Positions 1 through 9,135 of a DNA stretch of 64,000 nt are shown here, piece by piece; within the stretch, counting starts at the first letter, position 1, and each line of letters opens with the position of its first letter. This DNA is from Pandoraea communis (GTDB taxonomy: Bacteria > Pseudomonadota > Gammaproteobacteria > Burkholderiales > Burkholderiaceae). The stretch is from contig NZ_CABPSJ010000004.1 in assembly GCF_902459745.1 (NCBI RefSeq), positions 1 to 64,000 on the forward strand, in the 5' to 3' direction. The notes beneath the pieces are model-generated. The model was not told the DNA's origin and searched no databases. It worked only from the letters and a program-made list of their open reading frames with translations. Position numbers and translations under genes: made by a program.

Positions 1-201
1 GCTCACACTTGGCCTGTTTTGGCGGCTGCCTCTCGCTTCTCTCTCGCTTCCTCCATCCTCGCTTTTTTCATCCCGGCAAGGGATTTATGCGCATCATTCG
101 AAGCTGTCGGTGTTGCACCATCGTCATGACGTGAAATTACAGATAGATCGATATTCATTTCTCGCTTAGCATTTGGCCACGGGGTTAGTGAAGTTCGTGG
201 A

Positions 202-1053
202 GTGAAACAGGTGGTGAATCAAGATCGGGGCAAGTGCCATGCAAAGTGGCGTGCAGGTGCGGCGTATGTCGGTGCCGCTGTCGTTATCTGGGGAATTGGT
301 GGGTGTGCCTCACCCGGACCGTCTTCGACGCAGGTTTCGACAATAGCTGTGCCGGGACAGCGAGACGAAATTGCCCCCCTTTCGGCCGCAGTAAATTCGG
401 ATGGCCTGCCTCCGCATTGGGAGACTTATTTTGTCACCCGCAAAAAGCGGCTCACCAACTACGAACAGACCACCGATGACGACGGAATTGCCGTAATCCG
501 AGCGACTGTTGACGGATCCGCGTCTGGAATCGCTCAGAAACTGGATGTACCGGTGTACCCCGGTGCCAAGTTAACGTGGCGCTGGCGTGCCGACAGCATG
601 CCGATCAGCGCCGACATTCGCACGAAGCGATTCGATGATGCACCTGTACGCATCGCGCTCGCATTCGATGGCGATCCGGCAAAGCTCACCGTACAAGATC
701 ATATGCATCGCGAGCTAGCCAGGCTGGTGAGTGGCAGGGAATTGCCGTTCGCCACGCTGATGTATACCTGGGGTGACGATAAATTCGCTACAGATGAGGT
801 CGTCGAAAATCCTTATACCGGCCGTATCCGCTCTGTCGTTGTCGAACGCGGAGAAGCCAATCTTGGGAAGTGGCGGACGTATTCTCGCGACGTCGCCAAG
901 GATTATGAGAAAGCGTTTGGCGAGCCTCCGGGGCGTCTGATTGGCATTGCCATCATGAGCGATGGCGACAATACGCAATCGAAATTCACCGCCTGGTACG
1001 GTGACATCCACTTGGAGACGGACCGCGTCCCCACGACTACCGCCGCGAAATAG
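202..1053 (+). CDS. DUF3047 family lipoprotein
   Basis: A 283-residue protein starting at GTG. A basic N-terminus (about residues 1-18) leads into a hydrophobic stretch and a lipobox-like GGCAS with the cysteine near residue 35, so it is probably an outer-membrane or periplasmic lipoprotein. The rest resembles DUF3047: a region on carbohydrate-binding-like beta strands (IAQKLDVPVYPGAKLTWRW), the MYTWGDD segment, and a closing AWYGDIHLE strand. The family has no established biochemical function, and I infer only an envelope location. It stands alone, facing the M20 gene, with a shared terminator between them. The 200 bases upstream hold no recognisable gene. The start is uncertain because there is no strong Shine-Dalgarno sequence. 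Confidence 0.75.
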   Translation: MKQVVNQDRGKCHAKWRAGAAYVGAAVVIWGIGGCASPGPSSTQVSTIAVPGQRDEIAPLSAAVNSDGLPPHWETYFVTRKKRLTNYEQTTDDDGIAVIRATVDGSASGIAQKLDVPVYPGAKLTWRWRADSMPISADIRTKRFDDAPVRIALAFDGDPAKLTVQDHMHRELARLVSGRELPFATLMYTWGDDKFATDEVVENPYTGRIRSVVVERGEANLGKWRTYSRDVAKDYEKAFGEPPGRLIGIAIMSDGDNTQSKFTAWYGDIHLETDRVPTTTAAK

Positions 1054-1080
1054 CGGACTTCTCGCGACATCAAAAACAAA

Positions 1081-1112
1081 AAAGCCGGCAAATTCTATTT
1101 GCCGGCCTTTTT
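1081..1112. terminator. Bidirectional intrinsic terminator between convergent genes
   Basis: A 9-bp GC-rich stem (GCCGGCAAA at 1084-1092 pairing with TTTGCCGGC at 1098-1106) has a 5-nt loop. It is flanked by an A tract on the left and a T tract on the right. It can therefore stop transcription from both the DUF3047 gene and the convergent M20 gene. Confidence 0.85.
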
Positions 1113-1143
1113 GTTGCGACCCGGAAGACTAGATCACGACAGC

Positions 1144-2340
1144 TTATTGATCCCGCCCAAAATACATTTCAACCAGCTTCACCCAGTAGGTGCCGCCAAG
1201 CGGGAGCAGATCGTCGTTGAAGTCGTAGCTGGCGTTGTGCAGATTGCACGGTCCGAGGCCATGTCCCGTGTCTCGGTGCGTGCCGTCGCCGTTGCCGATG
1301 AACGCATACGCGCCAGGCTTCTCGAGGAGCATGAACGAAAAATCCTCCGCGCCCATCGTCGGCTCGACCTTGTCGTTGACGTTCGCGTCGCCGACCACTT
1401 CGCGCATGACATCCGCACACAGTGCGGCCATGGTTGGCTCGTTGATCGTCGGCGGATAGTTGCGCTGGAATTCGATCTCCGCCGAGCAGCCAAGTCCTTT
1501 CGCGACGAACTCGGAAATCTCGCGCAGGCGCGTTTCAATAAGATCCAGCACTTCAATCGAGAACGTGCGAATCGTACCGCCCAACCATGCCAGATCGGGC
1601 ACCACATTGGTCGCATCACCAGCGTGGATCTGGGTAATGGACAGCACCGCAGCGTCGATCGGGCGCTTATTTCGGGTAATGATGCTCTGCAGGGCCTGAG
1701 CGACCTGAACGGCGGCGATGACCGGGTCGATCCCCGCATTTGGAATGCCGGCGTGGGTACCCTTGCCGCGAATCGTGATCTTGAATTCGTTGCTTGAGGC
1801 CATCATCGGCCCCGGCGTTACGGCGAACGTGCCTGTCGGCACCCCCGGCCAGTTGTGCATGCCGAACACGGCCTGCATGGGAAAGCGCTCAAACAGCCCG
1901 TCCTTGATCATCTCGCGAGCACCGCCGCCACCTTCCTCGGCCGGTTGGAAAATCAGATATACGGTGCCGTCGAAATGGCGATGCTTCTGAAGATATTGCG
2001 CTGCGGCGAGCAGCATGGCCGTATGGCCATCATGACCGCACGCGTGCATCTTGCCGTCATGTTTTGACGCGTGTTCGAACGTATTGGCTTCGTGAATCGG
2101 CAGGGCATCCATATCGGCGCGCAGACCGATCGCGCGGTCGCTGCTGCCATTCTTGATGATGCCGACGAGCCCGGTTTTACCGAGTCCACGGTGGATGGGG
2201 ATACCCCATTGGGTCAACGTCTCTGCGACGACGTCGGACGTGCGCTTTTCCTCGAAACAAAGTTCGGGGTGCGCGTGAATGTCACGTCGGATGGTCTGGA
2301 TTTCGCCGCGAGCGGCGTCGATTTCTGGAATGAGCTTCAT
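1144..2340 (-). CDS. M20 family amidohydrolase (hippurate hydrolase-like)
   Basis: A 398-residue metal-dependent peptidase/amidohydrolase of the M20D group, which removes acyl groups from N-acyl amino acids such as hippurate or indole-acetyl amino acids. Visible signatures are HPELCFEEKRTS near the N-terminus, GLRADMDALPI, the metal-binding MHACGHDGHTAML, FQPAEEGGGGAREM with the catalytic Glu, and MGAEDFSFML near the end. I chose the start at 2340 because the protein then has the family length and an AGGA lies upstream. The frame stays open upstream, and an in-frame ATG at 2373 would add 11 residues. No signal peptide is seen, so it should be cytoplasmic. It is divergent from the molybdopterin oxidoreductase. 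The actual substrate cannot be read from sequence. Confidence 0.88.
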   Translation of the reverse strand: MKLIPEIDAARGEIQTIRRDIHAHPELCFEEKRTSDVVAETLTQWGIPIHRGLGKTGLVGIIKNGSSDRAIGLRADMDALPIHEANTFEHASKHDGKMHACGHDGHTAMLLAAAQYLQKHRHFDGTVYLIFQPAEEGGGGAREMIKDGLFERFPMQAVFGMHNWPGVPTGTFAVTPGPMMASSNEFKITIRGKGTHAGIPNAGIDPVIAAVQVAQALQSIITRNKRPIDAAVLSITQIHAGDATNVVPDLAWLGGTIRTFSIEVLDLIETRLREISEFVAKGLGCSAEIEFQRNYPPTINEPTMAALCADVMREVVGDANVNDKVEPTMGAEDFSFMLLEKPGAYAFIGNGDGTHRDTGHGLGPCNLHNASYDFNDDLLPLGGTYWVKLVEMYFGRDQ

Positions 2341-2554
2341 GACGGGGGATTCCTGCAGGGCGCAATGACTCATCTTACCCCTAATGGCCAGGTCTGGCAT
2401 CTTGGCAGAAATGCCCGAGCGTGATCTCGGATACGTCTGGAAGATGCCGTGAATGCCCGTGTGGCGGGGGCGAGGCGCAAATGAACGTAATACAATATCG
2501 CCAGCGTCCCACCATTGCTTGACGCAGCCATTCGGTAGAGAGAGGAGTAGATTC

Positions 2555-4630
2555 ATGACGACCAATACCCATGTCGTTCGGGCTGCATGTCCGCATGACT
2601 GTCCCGATACATGCGCATTGCACGTAACCGTGGAAAATGGCGTCGCGATCAAGGTCCAGGGGGACCCGGACCATCCCACCACCAATGGCGTCTTGTGCAC
2701 GAAAGTTTCGCGTTACACCGAGCGAACCTATCATCCGGATCGCTTGTTGCACCCGCTCAAACGTGTTGGCCCGAAAGGTAGCGGACAGTTCGTGCGAGTC
2801 AGCTGGGACGAAGCCCTCGACGAGATTGCCTGCAGGTTGAGAGCCATTGCCGCGCGCGACCCCGAAGCCATTCTGCCGTACAGCTATGCGGGCACGATGG
2901 GATTCGTTCAGGGCGAATCGATGGCCGCGCGCTTCTTCAACAAACTGGGCGCGTCCGATCTCGATCGCACGATCTGTGCGAGTGCGGGGGCTGCGGGTCT
3001 GCGATACACATACGGTGCCGGCGTCGGTATGCATGTCGAGCACTTCGTCGACAGCAAGCTGATTCTTATCTGGGGCAGCAACCCGATTACGTCGAGCGTC
3101 CATTTCTGGGCGATTGCACAGGAAGCGAAGCGGCGCGGCGCGAAGCTGATTGCCATCGATCCCTATCGCTCGCTTACCGCCGAGAAGTGTCATCAGCATA
3201 TTGCATTGCTGCCAGGCACGGATGCCGCGTTGGCGTTGGGTATGATGCATGTCCTGATCGCCGAGGATCTGGTCGATCACGAATACATTGCGCGGCATAC
3301 GGTCGGTTACGCCGAACTCAAGGATCGCGTGAGCCGCTATACGCCGGCTCGCGTCGCGGAAATCTGTGGCATTAGCGAAGAGACGATCACGACGTTGGCG
3401 CGAGAGTATGCGAGCGCGAAGCCCGCAGCGATCCGGCTGAACTACGGTATGCAGCGTGCCAAAGGCGGCGGTCAGGCGACGCGCGCGGTCGCGTGTCTTC
3501 CTGCATTGACTGGCGCCTGGCGAGATCCGGCGGGCGGGATGCTGATGTCGACATCCGGCTATGCACCCGTCGATGCGGTGGCGCAAGCACGTCCTGATCT
3601 GCGGCCACGGCAGGACAAGCCCACGCGTGTGGTGAACATGAGTGCAATCGGCGACGCGCTTTGCCACCAGGGCGACGAGTTGTTCGGTCCGAAGATCGAG
3701 GCGCTGGTGGTCTACAACAGCAACCCTGTTGCCGTGGCTCCCGAGTCGGGCAAGGTGGCGGCCGGGTTCGGCCGCGAGGATCTCTTCACGGTGGTGTTGG
3801 AACACTTCCAGACCGATACCGCAGACCACGCAGACTTTGTGCTGCCGGCAACGACGCAGCTCGAGCATCTGGATATTCACAAAGCGTACGGACATACCTA
3901 TCTGCTGGCGAACAATCCGGCGATTGCGCCGCTCGGCGAGGCCAAACCCAACTCGGAGATATTCCGTCTGTTGGCCAAGCGCATGGGGTGGCAGGACGCA
4001 TGCTTCTCCGACACCGACGATCAACTTGCGGAACAGTCGATCCGTTGGCGCGATGCCCGTATGGCAAACAGCGACTGGGAAACCCTCAAGCGCGATGGGT
4101 GGATTCGCTACGACCTTCCCGAAGCGCCGTTTGCAAACGGACAGTTCTATACCCCATCGGGGAAATGCGAGTTCTATTCCGAGCGTATGTTGCAGGAAGG
4201 CTTTGATCCATTGCCGGACTGGGTGCCGCCATACGAGTCTGTCGCCAGTAACCCCGAGCTTGCGGCGCGCTATCCGTTGGCAATGATCTCTCCGCCAGCT
4301 CGTAATTTCCTGAATTCGAGCTTCGTGAACGTTGATAGCCTGCGGGCATCGGTCGGCGAGCCAACACTGGATATCCATCCGTCGGATGCCGCCGCGCGTG
4401 GCATTGCGGACGGCATGGGGGTACGAATTTTCAACGATCGAGGTACGTTGAACGCGAGGGCCCGCGTTACGGAGAAAGCACGTGAGGGCGTCGTCGTCGG
4501 GCTGTCCATCTGGTGGAAAAAGCTCGCACCGGACGGTAAAAATGCCAACGAAGTCACGAGCCAGCAACTCACTGATCTTGGCCGGGCACCGACGTTCTAC
4601 GACTGCCTGGTCGACGTCGCACCGATATAA
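2555..4630 (+). CDS. Molybdopterin-dependent oxidoreductase with N-terminal 4Fe-4S motif
   Basis: A 691-residue protein of the DMSO reductase/formate dehydrogenase superfamily. Residues about 7-18 carry RAACPHDCPDTCAL, a CxxxCxxxC array completed by a later cysteine in GVLCTKVS, which should bind one 4Fe-4S cluster. The catalytic body binds bis-MGD; GESMAARFFNKLGA, LILIWGSNP, PGTDAALALG, VVYNSNP and the ADFVLPATTQLEH segment fit that fold. The C-terminal 110 residues form the dinucleotide-binding barrel. No Tat signal is seen, so it is probably cytoplasmic. The start at 2555 has the Shine-Dalgarno AGAGGAG at 2541-2547. Without partner subunits nearby, the substrate and electron acceptor remain unknown. 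Confidence 0.88.
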   Translation: MTTNTHVVRAACPHDCPDTCALHVTVENGVAIKVQGDPDHPTTNGVLCTKVSRYTERTYHPDRLLHPLKRVGPKGSGQFVRVSWDEALDEIACRLRAIAARDPEAILPYSYAGTMGFVQGESMAARFFNKLGASDLDRTICASAGAAGLRYTYGAGVGMHVEHFVDSKLILIWGSNPITSSVHFWAIAQEAKRRGAKLIAIDPYRSLTAEKCHQHIALLPGTDAALALGMMHVLIAEDLVDHEYIARHTVGYAELKDRVSRYTPARVAEICGISEETITTLAREYASAKPAAIRLNYGMQRAKGGGQATRAVACLPALTGAWRDPAGGMLMSTSGYAPVDAVAQARPDLRPRQDKPTRVVNMSAIGDALCHQGDELFGPKIEALVVYNSNPVAVAPESGKVAAGFGREDLFTVVLEHFQTDTADHADFVLPATTQLEHLDIHKAYGHTYLLANNPAIAPLGEAKPNSEIFRLLAKRMGWQDACFSDTDDQLAEQSIRWRDARMANSDWETLKRDGWIRYDLPEAPFANGQFYTPSGKCEFYSERMLQEGFDPLPDWVPPYESVASNPELAARYPLAMISPPARNFLNSSFVNVDSLRASVGEPTLDIHPSDAAARGIADGMGVRIFNDRGTLNARARVTEKAREGVVVGLSIWWKKLAPDGKNANEVTSQQLTDLGRAPTFYDCLVDVAPI

Positions 4631-4667
4631 GCGCGGTCGATTTCAGGCTAACGCCGAGGAGCCCACG

Positions 4668-5813
4668 ATGCCGACCTTGTTTGCGATGGTTACGACGTTT
4701 TGCCGTTGCCGGTTGCAGACGCTTGCGGTGATGGTGCTGGGATGCGGCTTGCTGTTCGGTCTCGGCGGATGTAGTCAGGTCGGCTATTACGCGCAATCGA
4801 TCAACGGGCATTTCACGGTATTGCACGAGGCGCAGCCCGTGTCCGATCTGCTTGCGGACCCATCGATCGATCCGCGGTTGCGTTCGCGGCTAATCGAAGC
4901 GGAGCAAATTCGTAGTTATGCGGTATCGGCGCTCGGCGAGCCGGATAACGGTAGCTATCGCAGCTATGCCGACCTGAAGCGTCCGTTCGTCGTCTACAAC
5001 GTCTTCGCTGCCCCCTCGCTGTCGCTGAAGCTACGAGAGTCGTGCCTGTTGGTTGTTGGATGCGTCGAGTATCGCGGTTACTACTCCCGTGAATCCGCCG
5101 AGGCTTACGCGGCCGAGTTGCATAGGGATGGGTGGGAGACGTTCGTTGCAGGAATCCCGGCTTATTCGACGTTGGGGTATTTCGACGATCCGCTGCTGAA
5201 CACTTTCATCTATCTACCGCGAGCGGAAGTCGCGCGCATGATCTTCCACGAACTCGCCCATCAGATTTTGTTTGCTCGAGGGGACACCGCGTTCAACGAG
5301 TCTTTTGCCGTGACAGTGGAAACCGTGGGCGTCCAGCGCTGGCTTGCCGCACATCCCGATGCCGCGATGGAGTATGAGCGATATGACGCGCACCGGCGTC
5401 AGTTTCGAAAACTGGTGGACAGCTATCGAAAACGTCTGGAAGCGCTCTATGCCGGCCCGGAGACGGATGCCGAGAAAACGGCCGGCAAAGAGGTCATATT
5501 CACCCGCATGCGTGCCGACTATGAGGCATTGAAAACGTCCTTGGGAGGATACAAAGGCTTCGATCTCTGGTTTGCCGCCGATTTGAACAACGCCAAAATC
5601 GGGTCCTTCGCGACATACAACCAATGGGTGCCGGCATTCATGGCGCTGCTTGCGCAAGTGCATGGCGATTTGCCCAAGTTCTACGCTGCCGTCAAAACCA
5701 TGTCGAAACGGCCAGAACCCGAGCGTAACGAGGCGCTCGCCGCCTTGGACAGAACCTATGAAGCGGCTACGGCGCGAGCCTCGCTGGACACTCCGATGCA
5801 GGCGGGGCGATAA
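4668..5813 (+). CDS. Putative zinc aminopeptidase, lipoprotein
   Basis: A 381-residue predicted lipoprotein of the proteobacterial aminopeptidase family usually assigned to Pfam PF10023. A hydrophobic segment ends in the lipobox GLGGCS (cysteine about residue 35). The central HELAHQILF is an HExxH zinc-protease motif, followed about 10 residues on by FNESFAVTVE, which supplies a third glutamate ligand in gluzincin fashion. I chose ATG 4668 because GAGGAG sits 6-7 bases upstream and the signal peptide begins there; the longer open frame from 4482 overlaps the preceding gene. It lies 37 bases after the molybdopterin oxidoreductase and may be co-transcribed with it. Physiological substrates are unknown. 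Confidence 0.82.
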   Translation: MPTLFAMVTTFCRCRLQTLAVMVLGCGLLFGLGGCSQVGYYAQSINGHFTVLHEAQPVSDLLADPSIDPRLRSRLIEAEQIRSYAVSALGEPDNGSYRSYADLKRPFVVYNVFAAPSLSLKLRESCLLVVGCVEYRGYYSRESAEAYAAELHRDGWETFVAGIPAYSTLGYFDDPLLNTFIYLPRAEVARMIFHELAHQILFARGDTAFNESFAVTVETVGVQRWLAAHPDAAMEYERYDAHRRQFRKLVDSYRKRLEALYAGPETDAEKTAGKEVIFTRMRADYEALKTSLGGYKGFDLWFAADLNNAKIGSFATYNQWVPAFMALLAQVHGDLPKFYAAVKTMSKRPEPERNEALAALDRTYEAATARASLDTPMQAGR

Positions 5814-5905
5814 GCCAACTGCAACGTCCACCAGGCTTTCCTGTCAGATAGCGCGGTCAAGCGCGCGACACGCCGCGTCAAATTGAAAGCGGTGATTCTC
5901 GTGCG

Positions 5906-6385
5906 TTACCCGATCACCGACTTCAAGTCTCCCAACAGCAGGTAAAGCTGGTGTTGCCGGTCTTCCGGAAGCTGTCCCAAGCGCTGCTCGATCCATGTTT
6001 CATGCGCGCGAGCCATATTGGAGAAGGCTTTCTTGCCGCGTGGGGTGAGTTTGATCAGGAAGGCGCGCCGGTCGTTGACGACCGTCTCACGCGTCACCCA
6101 GCCTTCTTTCTCCAACTGATCGGTGATTCCTGTGACATTCCCGCCAGTGACCATCATCCGCTTGCTTAACTCGCCCATCTTCAACCCCTCGGGGTGGCGG
6201 TCGAGTTGCGCGAGCAAGTCGAAGCGCGGCAGCGTGCAATCGAATTCCTGGCGCAAGCGCGAACGGATATCCGTCTCGATCATGTTGGTGCAGGTGAGCA
6301 ACCGCAACCAGAGGCGCAGTGCATCGTGCTCACGATCGCGGGCTCGCGTTTCCAGATCGAGAGAGTCGGAGTCGGCGAGGCTCAT
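5906..6385 (-). CDS. MarR-family transcriptional regulator
   Basis: A 159-residue winged-helix regulator. Helices at about 25-60 should form the dimer interface. The DNA-binding part runs through MGELSKRMMVTGGNVTGITDQLEKEGW (about residues 70-97), where the recognition helix lies. The wing ends in VNDRRAFLIKLTPRGKK, the classic MarR signature with Asp-Arg-Arg. The family binds small palindromes as dimers and is commonly released by phenolic or aromatic ligands. It lies downstream of the porin on the same strand but is separated by a strong terminator, so it probably has its own promoter in the 110-base gap. The target is unknown; the porin and the aminopeptidase are only neighbours. Confidence 0.88.
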   Translation of the reverse strand: MSLADSDSLDLETRARDREHDALRLWLRLLTCTNMIETDIRSRLRQEFDCTLPRFDLLAQLDRHPEGLKMGELSKRMMVTGGNVTGITDQLEKEGWVTRETVVNDRRAFLIKLTPRGKKAFSNMARAHETWIEQRLGQLPEDRQHQLYLLLGDLKSVIG

Positions 6386-6495
6386 GGTCGGAGGAGTGAA
6401 ATTTACAGTATGGAAATTTTAGGTTTGAAATAAACGCTCGGTCAAGCTGGGGACGTTACGAGGTCGCGTAACATGCCTGCAAATCGGAGATTGGG

Positions 6496-6527
6496 ACAAA
6501 AAAAGGGCACCCGAAGGTGCCCTTTCG
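6496..6527 (-). terminator. Intrinsic terminator of the porin gene
   Basis: Read on the minus strand, AAAGGGCACC pairs with GGTGCCCTTT around a 4-nt TTCG loop, an extra-stable tetraloop. A run of T follows. It lies just past the porin stop codon and insulates the downstream MarR gene. Confidence 0.9.
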
Positions 6528-6560
6528 TCAAACAAAGCCTAAGTGACAGAAACTGTCAGC

Positions 6561-7748
6561 TTAGAACTTGTGACGGATACCAGCCGTAACGGCGAACTGG
6601 TTCGAGCTTTGCGAGTAGCCCAGACCGCTCAGCGATGCACCGCCAGGAGCGTCGTCGTTGGCGTGTTGCCACAGACCAACCAGGTACAGGTCCGTGCGCT
6701 TCGACAGGAAGTAGTCGGTGCCCAGGTTGACTTGGTGGTACTTCGGCGACGTGCCGTTCTTGGTGCCAACCGTACCGTTGATCGTCGTCCAAGTGTACGC
6801 GTACGATGCGCCCACTTGCAGCGCCGGGGTCAGCATGTACTTGGCGCTCAGTTCTGCATTGTCGAACTTCCAGCTGCCGCCGCCGACGTACTGGTACACG
6901 CTGTGCGAGTACACCAGACCGACCGTTGCCGGACCGAAGGCGTACGAACCGCCTGCCGATGCGATCCATGCCTTGTCGTTGGCACCACCAGCCGTCATCG
7001 GCGTGTTGGTGTCGTTGACAGTAGCGGGCGCCGGCAGGTTGTTGTTCATCAGCGAGCCGGAGTTGTTGCTACCAGCCGAGTTGATGTACAGGAAGCCAGC
7101 ACCCAATGCCACCGGGCCGTTAGCGTAGCCAGCACCAACCGAATATGCGCGGTTGTTGCCGAAGCCCGTACCGGCGGTACCATTGTTGGCCGAGTTCGAG
7201 AAGCTGTACAACGCGCCAGCGCTGAAGCCACCGTAGTTGATCGTCGTGTACTTGACAGCGTTGTTCACGCGGAACGAGTTGTTCAAGTTGTCGTTATCGA
7301 ACGGGTGAGCGCCCGCCGACGTGGCCCACTGGCTGCCGACAGCGAACGGACCAACGAAGTCGACCACGGAGTCGTACTGACGACCGATGGTGAACGTACC
7401 AGCCGTCGTGCTGCTCAGACCAACGTAGGCTTGACGACCGAACATACGGCCGTTTTGGCCCAGCGTGCCGTTGCCCAGGTTGAAGCCGTTTTCCAACACG
7501 AAGATCGCCTTCAGACCACCACCGAGGTCTTCAGCGCCCTTCAGGCCCCAACGCGAACCTTGCAGGTTGCCGTTGGCGAACTGGAAGTTCTTGGAGGCGT
7601 TGGTAGCCGTGCCAGCGATGTTGCCGCCAGTCTTGCTGGTGTAGTTCAGGCCAGCGTCGATGATACCGTACAGGGTCACGCTGCTTTGAGCGTGAGCAGC
7701 GCCTGCGAATGCGCCGAGCACACCCAGAGCGAGAAGCGACTTTTTCAT
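6561..7748 (-). CDS. Gram-negative general porin, outer membrane
   Basis: A 395-residue outer-membrane porin of the betaproteobacterial OmpC/Omp38 type, a 16-stranded trimeric diffusion channel. The signal peptide MKKSLLALGVLGAFAGAAHA is cleaved before QSSVTLYGIIDAGL, the first strand typical of this family. Strand landmarks include SRWGLKGAEDLGGGLKAIF, the MFGRQAYVGLSS loop with its FTIGRQYD strand, and the terminal AVTAGIRHKF. The final Phe is the BAM recognition signal. The start at 7748 has GGAG a few bases upstream; the 39-residue extension in the open frame is not credible. Codon use is strongly biased, as expected of an abundant protein. It has its own terminator. Pore selectivity cannot be read. 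Confidence 0.95.
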   Translation of the reverse strand: MKKSLLALGVLGAFAGAAHAQSSVTLYGIIDAGLNYTSKTGGNIAGTATNASKNFQFANGNLQGSRWGLKGAEDLGGGLKAIFVLENGFNLGNGTLGQNGRMFGRQAYVGLSSTTAGTFTIGRQYDSVVDFVGPFAVGSQWATSAGAHPFDNDNLNNSFRVNNAVKYTTINYGGFSAGALYSFSNSANNGTAGTGFGNNRAYSVGAGYANGPVALGAGFLYINSAGSNNSGSLMNNNLPAPATVNDTNTPMTAGGANDKAWIASAGGSYAFGPATVGLVYSHSVYQYVGGGSWKFDNAELSAKYMLTPALQVGASYAYTWTTINGTVGTKNGTSPKYHQVNLGTDYFLSKRTDLYLVGLWQHANDDAPGGASLSGLGYSQSSNQFAVTAGIRHKF

Positions 7749-8066
7749 TGAGTGATCTCCAAAGGATTGTGAGATTTGTTTAACAAGGTCACTAGTGATA
7801 ACGTCCTTGCTAATCAACTTCGCGAGAAGTTGGACGTAATGTAACAAATTCAATGTGGGCGGCAAAGGAAAAGGCCGGTTTTACGCGGGTTTGCGGCCCC
7901 CTTTGTTTCGTTTACGCAACAGCCCGGAAACCAGCGTCCGGCGGGGATTTCGTGCGTTTGTGCCCGCGCAAGGCACGCCGGATAAAGGGGCGTATCATCG
8001 GCAGCGGACGCGAATGAACTGTCCTTTATTCCGCATTGTGAAATATCGAGGTAAGTTGAAAGTACG
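7749..8066. promoter_or_regulatory. Divergent porin/coq7 regulatory region with an inverted repeat
   Basis: This is 318 bases without a gene. At 7815-7832 lies a perfect inverted repeat, CAACTTC-GCGA-GAAGTTG. It sits about 70-85 bases upstream of the porin start, in DNA that is AT-richer than its surroundings. The flanking ACGTCC (7801-7806) and GGACGT (7832-7837) are also complementary. The repeat could be a regulator operator or a hairpin in the porin mRNA leader. I could not place a convincing -35/-10 pair for either gene. Confidence 0.4.
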
Positions 8067-8714
8067 ATGTTCTCCGACAGCCTGATCTCCGAACTTGACC
8101 GCGGCCTGCGAGCGATCGCCGGCGTCACCCGGGCCTCGCGCCCGACGCCCGTAATGGCATCTGCTTCAAATGGTGATGCCCTGGTCGGCGACGATGCGTT
8201 AACGCCGCAGGAGCGTCGGCACGTGGCGGGCCTCATGCGCGTGAATCATGTCGGTGAAGTTTGCGCGCAGGCGCTATATCAGGCGCAGAAGCTGGCGACG
8301 ACGCGCCCGGAGCTGCGGGCCGCCTTCGAGCATGCGGGTAAGGAAGAAGAGGATCACCTCGCATGGACGGCTCACCGTCTCTCGGAACTGGGTTCGCGCC
8401 CCAGTCTGCTCAACCCGCTTTGGTACGCCGGTGCATTTGCCATCGGTTTTGTCGCCGGCAAGTGCGGGGACAAGGTCAGTCTGGGTTTCGTGTCAGAGAC
8501 GGAGCGTCAGGTGGAGCATCATCTGGAGAGCCACCTGGACGACCTGCCCCCGCACGATCTGCGCTCGAGAGCCATCGTGGACCAGATGCGAATCGACGAA
8601 ATCGAACACGGCCAAGCCGCACGCGACGCTGGCGGTATCGAACTGCCGGTGCCGGTGCAGCGTGTGATGCGTGCTGCCGCCAAGGTCATGACGACGACCG
8701 CCTACTATATATAG
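8067..8714 (+). CDS. coq7: 3-demethoxyubiquinol 3-hydroxylase Coq7
   Basis: A 215-residue di-iron hydroxylase that carries out the last ring hydroxylation of ubiquinone synthesis (demethoxyubiquinol to demethylubiquinol), peripheral to the inner membrane. The ferritin-like four-helix ligands are visible: Glu in [23 protein letters not shown] (ExxH), the [14 protein letters not shown] segment and [10 protein letters not shown] with the final ExxH. The N-terminus [19 protein letters not shown] matches the betaproteobacterial form. The GAGG upstream of ATG 8067 is rather distant (14 bases). The gene is monocistronic, followed by a long gap before mraZ. Confidence 0.95.
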   Translation: MFSDSLISELDRGLRAIAGVTRASRPTPVMASASNGDALVGDDALTPQERRHVAGLMRVNHVGEVCAQALYQAQKLATTRPELRAAFEHAGKEEEDHLAWTAHRLSELGSRPSLLNPLWYAGAFAIGFVAGKCGDKVSLGFVSETERQVEHHLESHLDDLPPHDLRSRAIVDQMRIDEIEHGQAARDAGGIELPVPVQRVMRAAAKVMTTTAYYI

Positions 8715-9006
8715 AACGTCTGCAACGCCCTCCCCGAACGACCCCCCACGTACCGATCGATCTTCCTCTGCGAGACGCGTGCCGGCCGGTGATCGCCCGG
8801 CTTTGTCACGGCGTGAGCGCGCACTACCGGGTATCGATAGCGCTGACGGGCCTCCCGCGAGGCGATACCCAAAGTTTGAGGTTCCACTTTCACTATCGCA
8901 GTTATGTCTTTAATTTTTCTGACAAAATTCCGTTTTCTTGCTTTAGGAAAGTGAGCTAAGTCATTGTTCTGCCTAACAAATTCGCTCCTAAAAAAGGGCG
9001 AAAGGC

Positions 9007-9068
9007 TTGACCGGCCAAACACTCTCCTCTAAAGTGGGAAATAGTGTGAGAAAGTGTATTTTTGTGTG
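9007..9068 (+). promoter_or_regulatory. mra promoter with phased MraZ operator repeats
   Basis: Four GTG-containing elements sit exactly 10 bp apart, beginning at 9034 (GTGGGAAATA), 9044 (GTGTGAGAAA), 9054 (GTGTATTTTT) and 9064 (GTGTGG). MraZ is known to bind tandem TGGGN units spaced by 5 nt (10-bp period) upstream of its own gene, so this is very likely its autoregulatory operator. A candidate promoter overlaps the first unit: TTGACC at 9007-9012, 17 bp, then TAAAGT at 9030-9035 (4 of 6 matches). The rest of the 421-base gap (8715-9135) is AT-rich from about 8880 and contains no gene that I can support. Confidence 0.75.
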
Positions 9069-9135
9069 GTGTAGGGCACAAAATCTTTCTCTTTCGGTAT
9101 AGCGGGCAGGCGGACGAAACCTCACGGGAGCGCAC

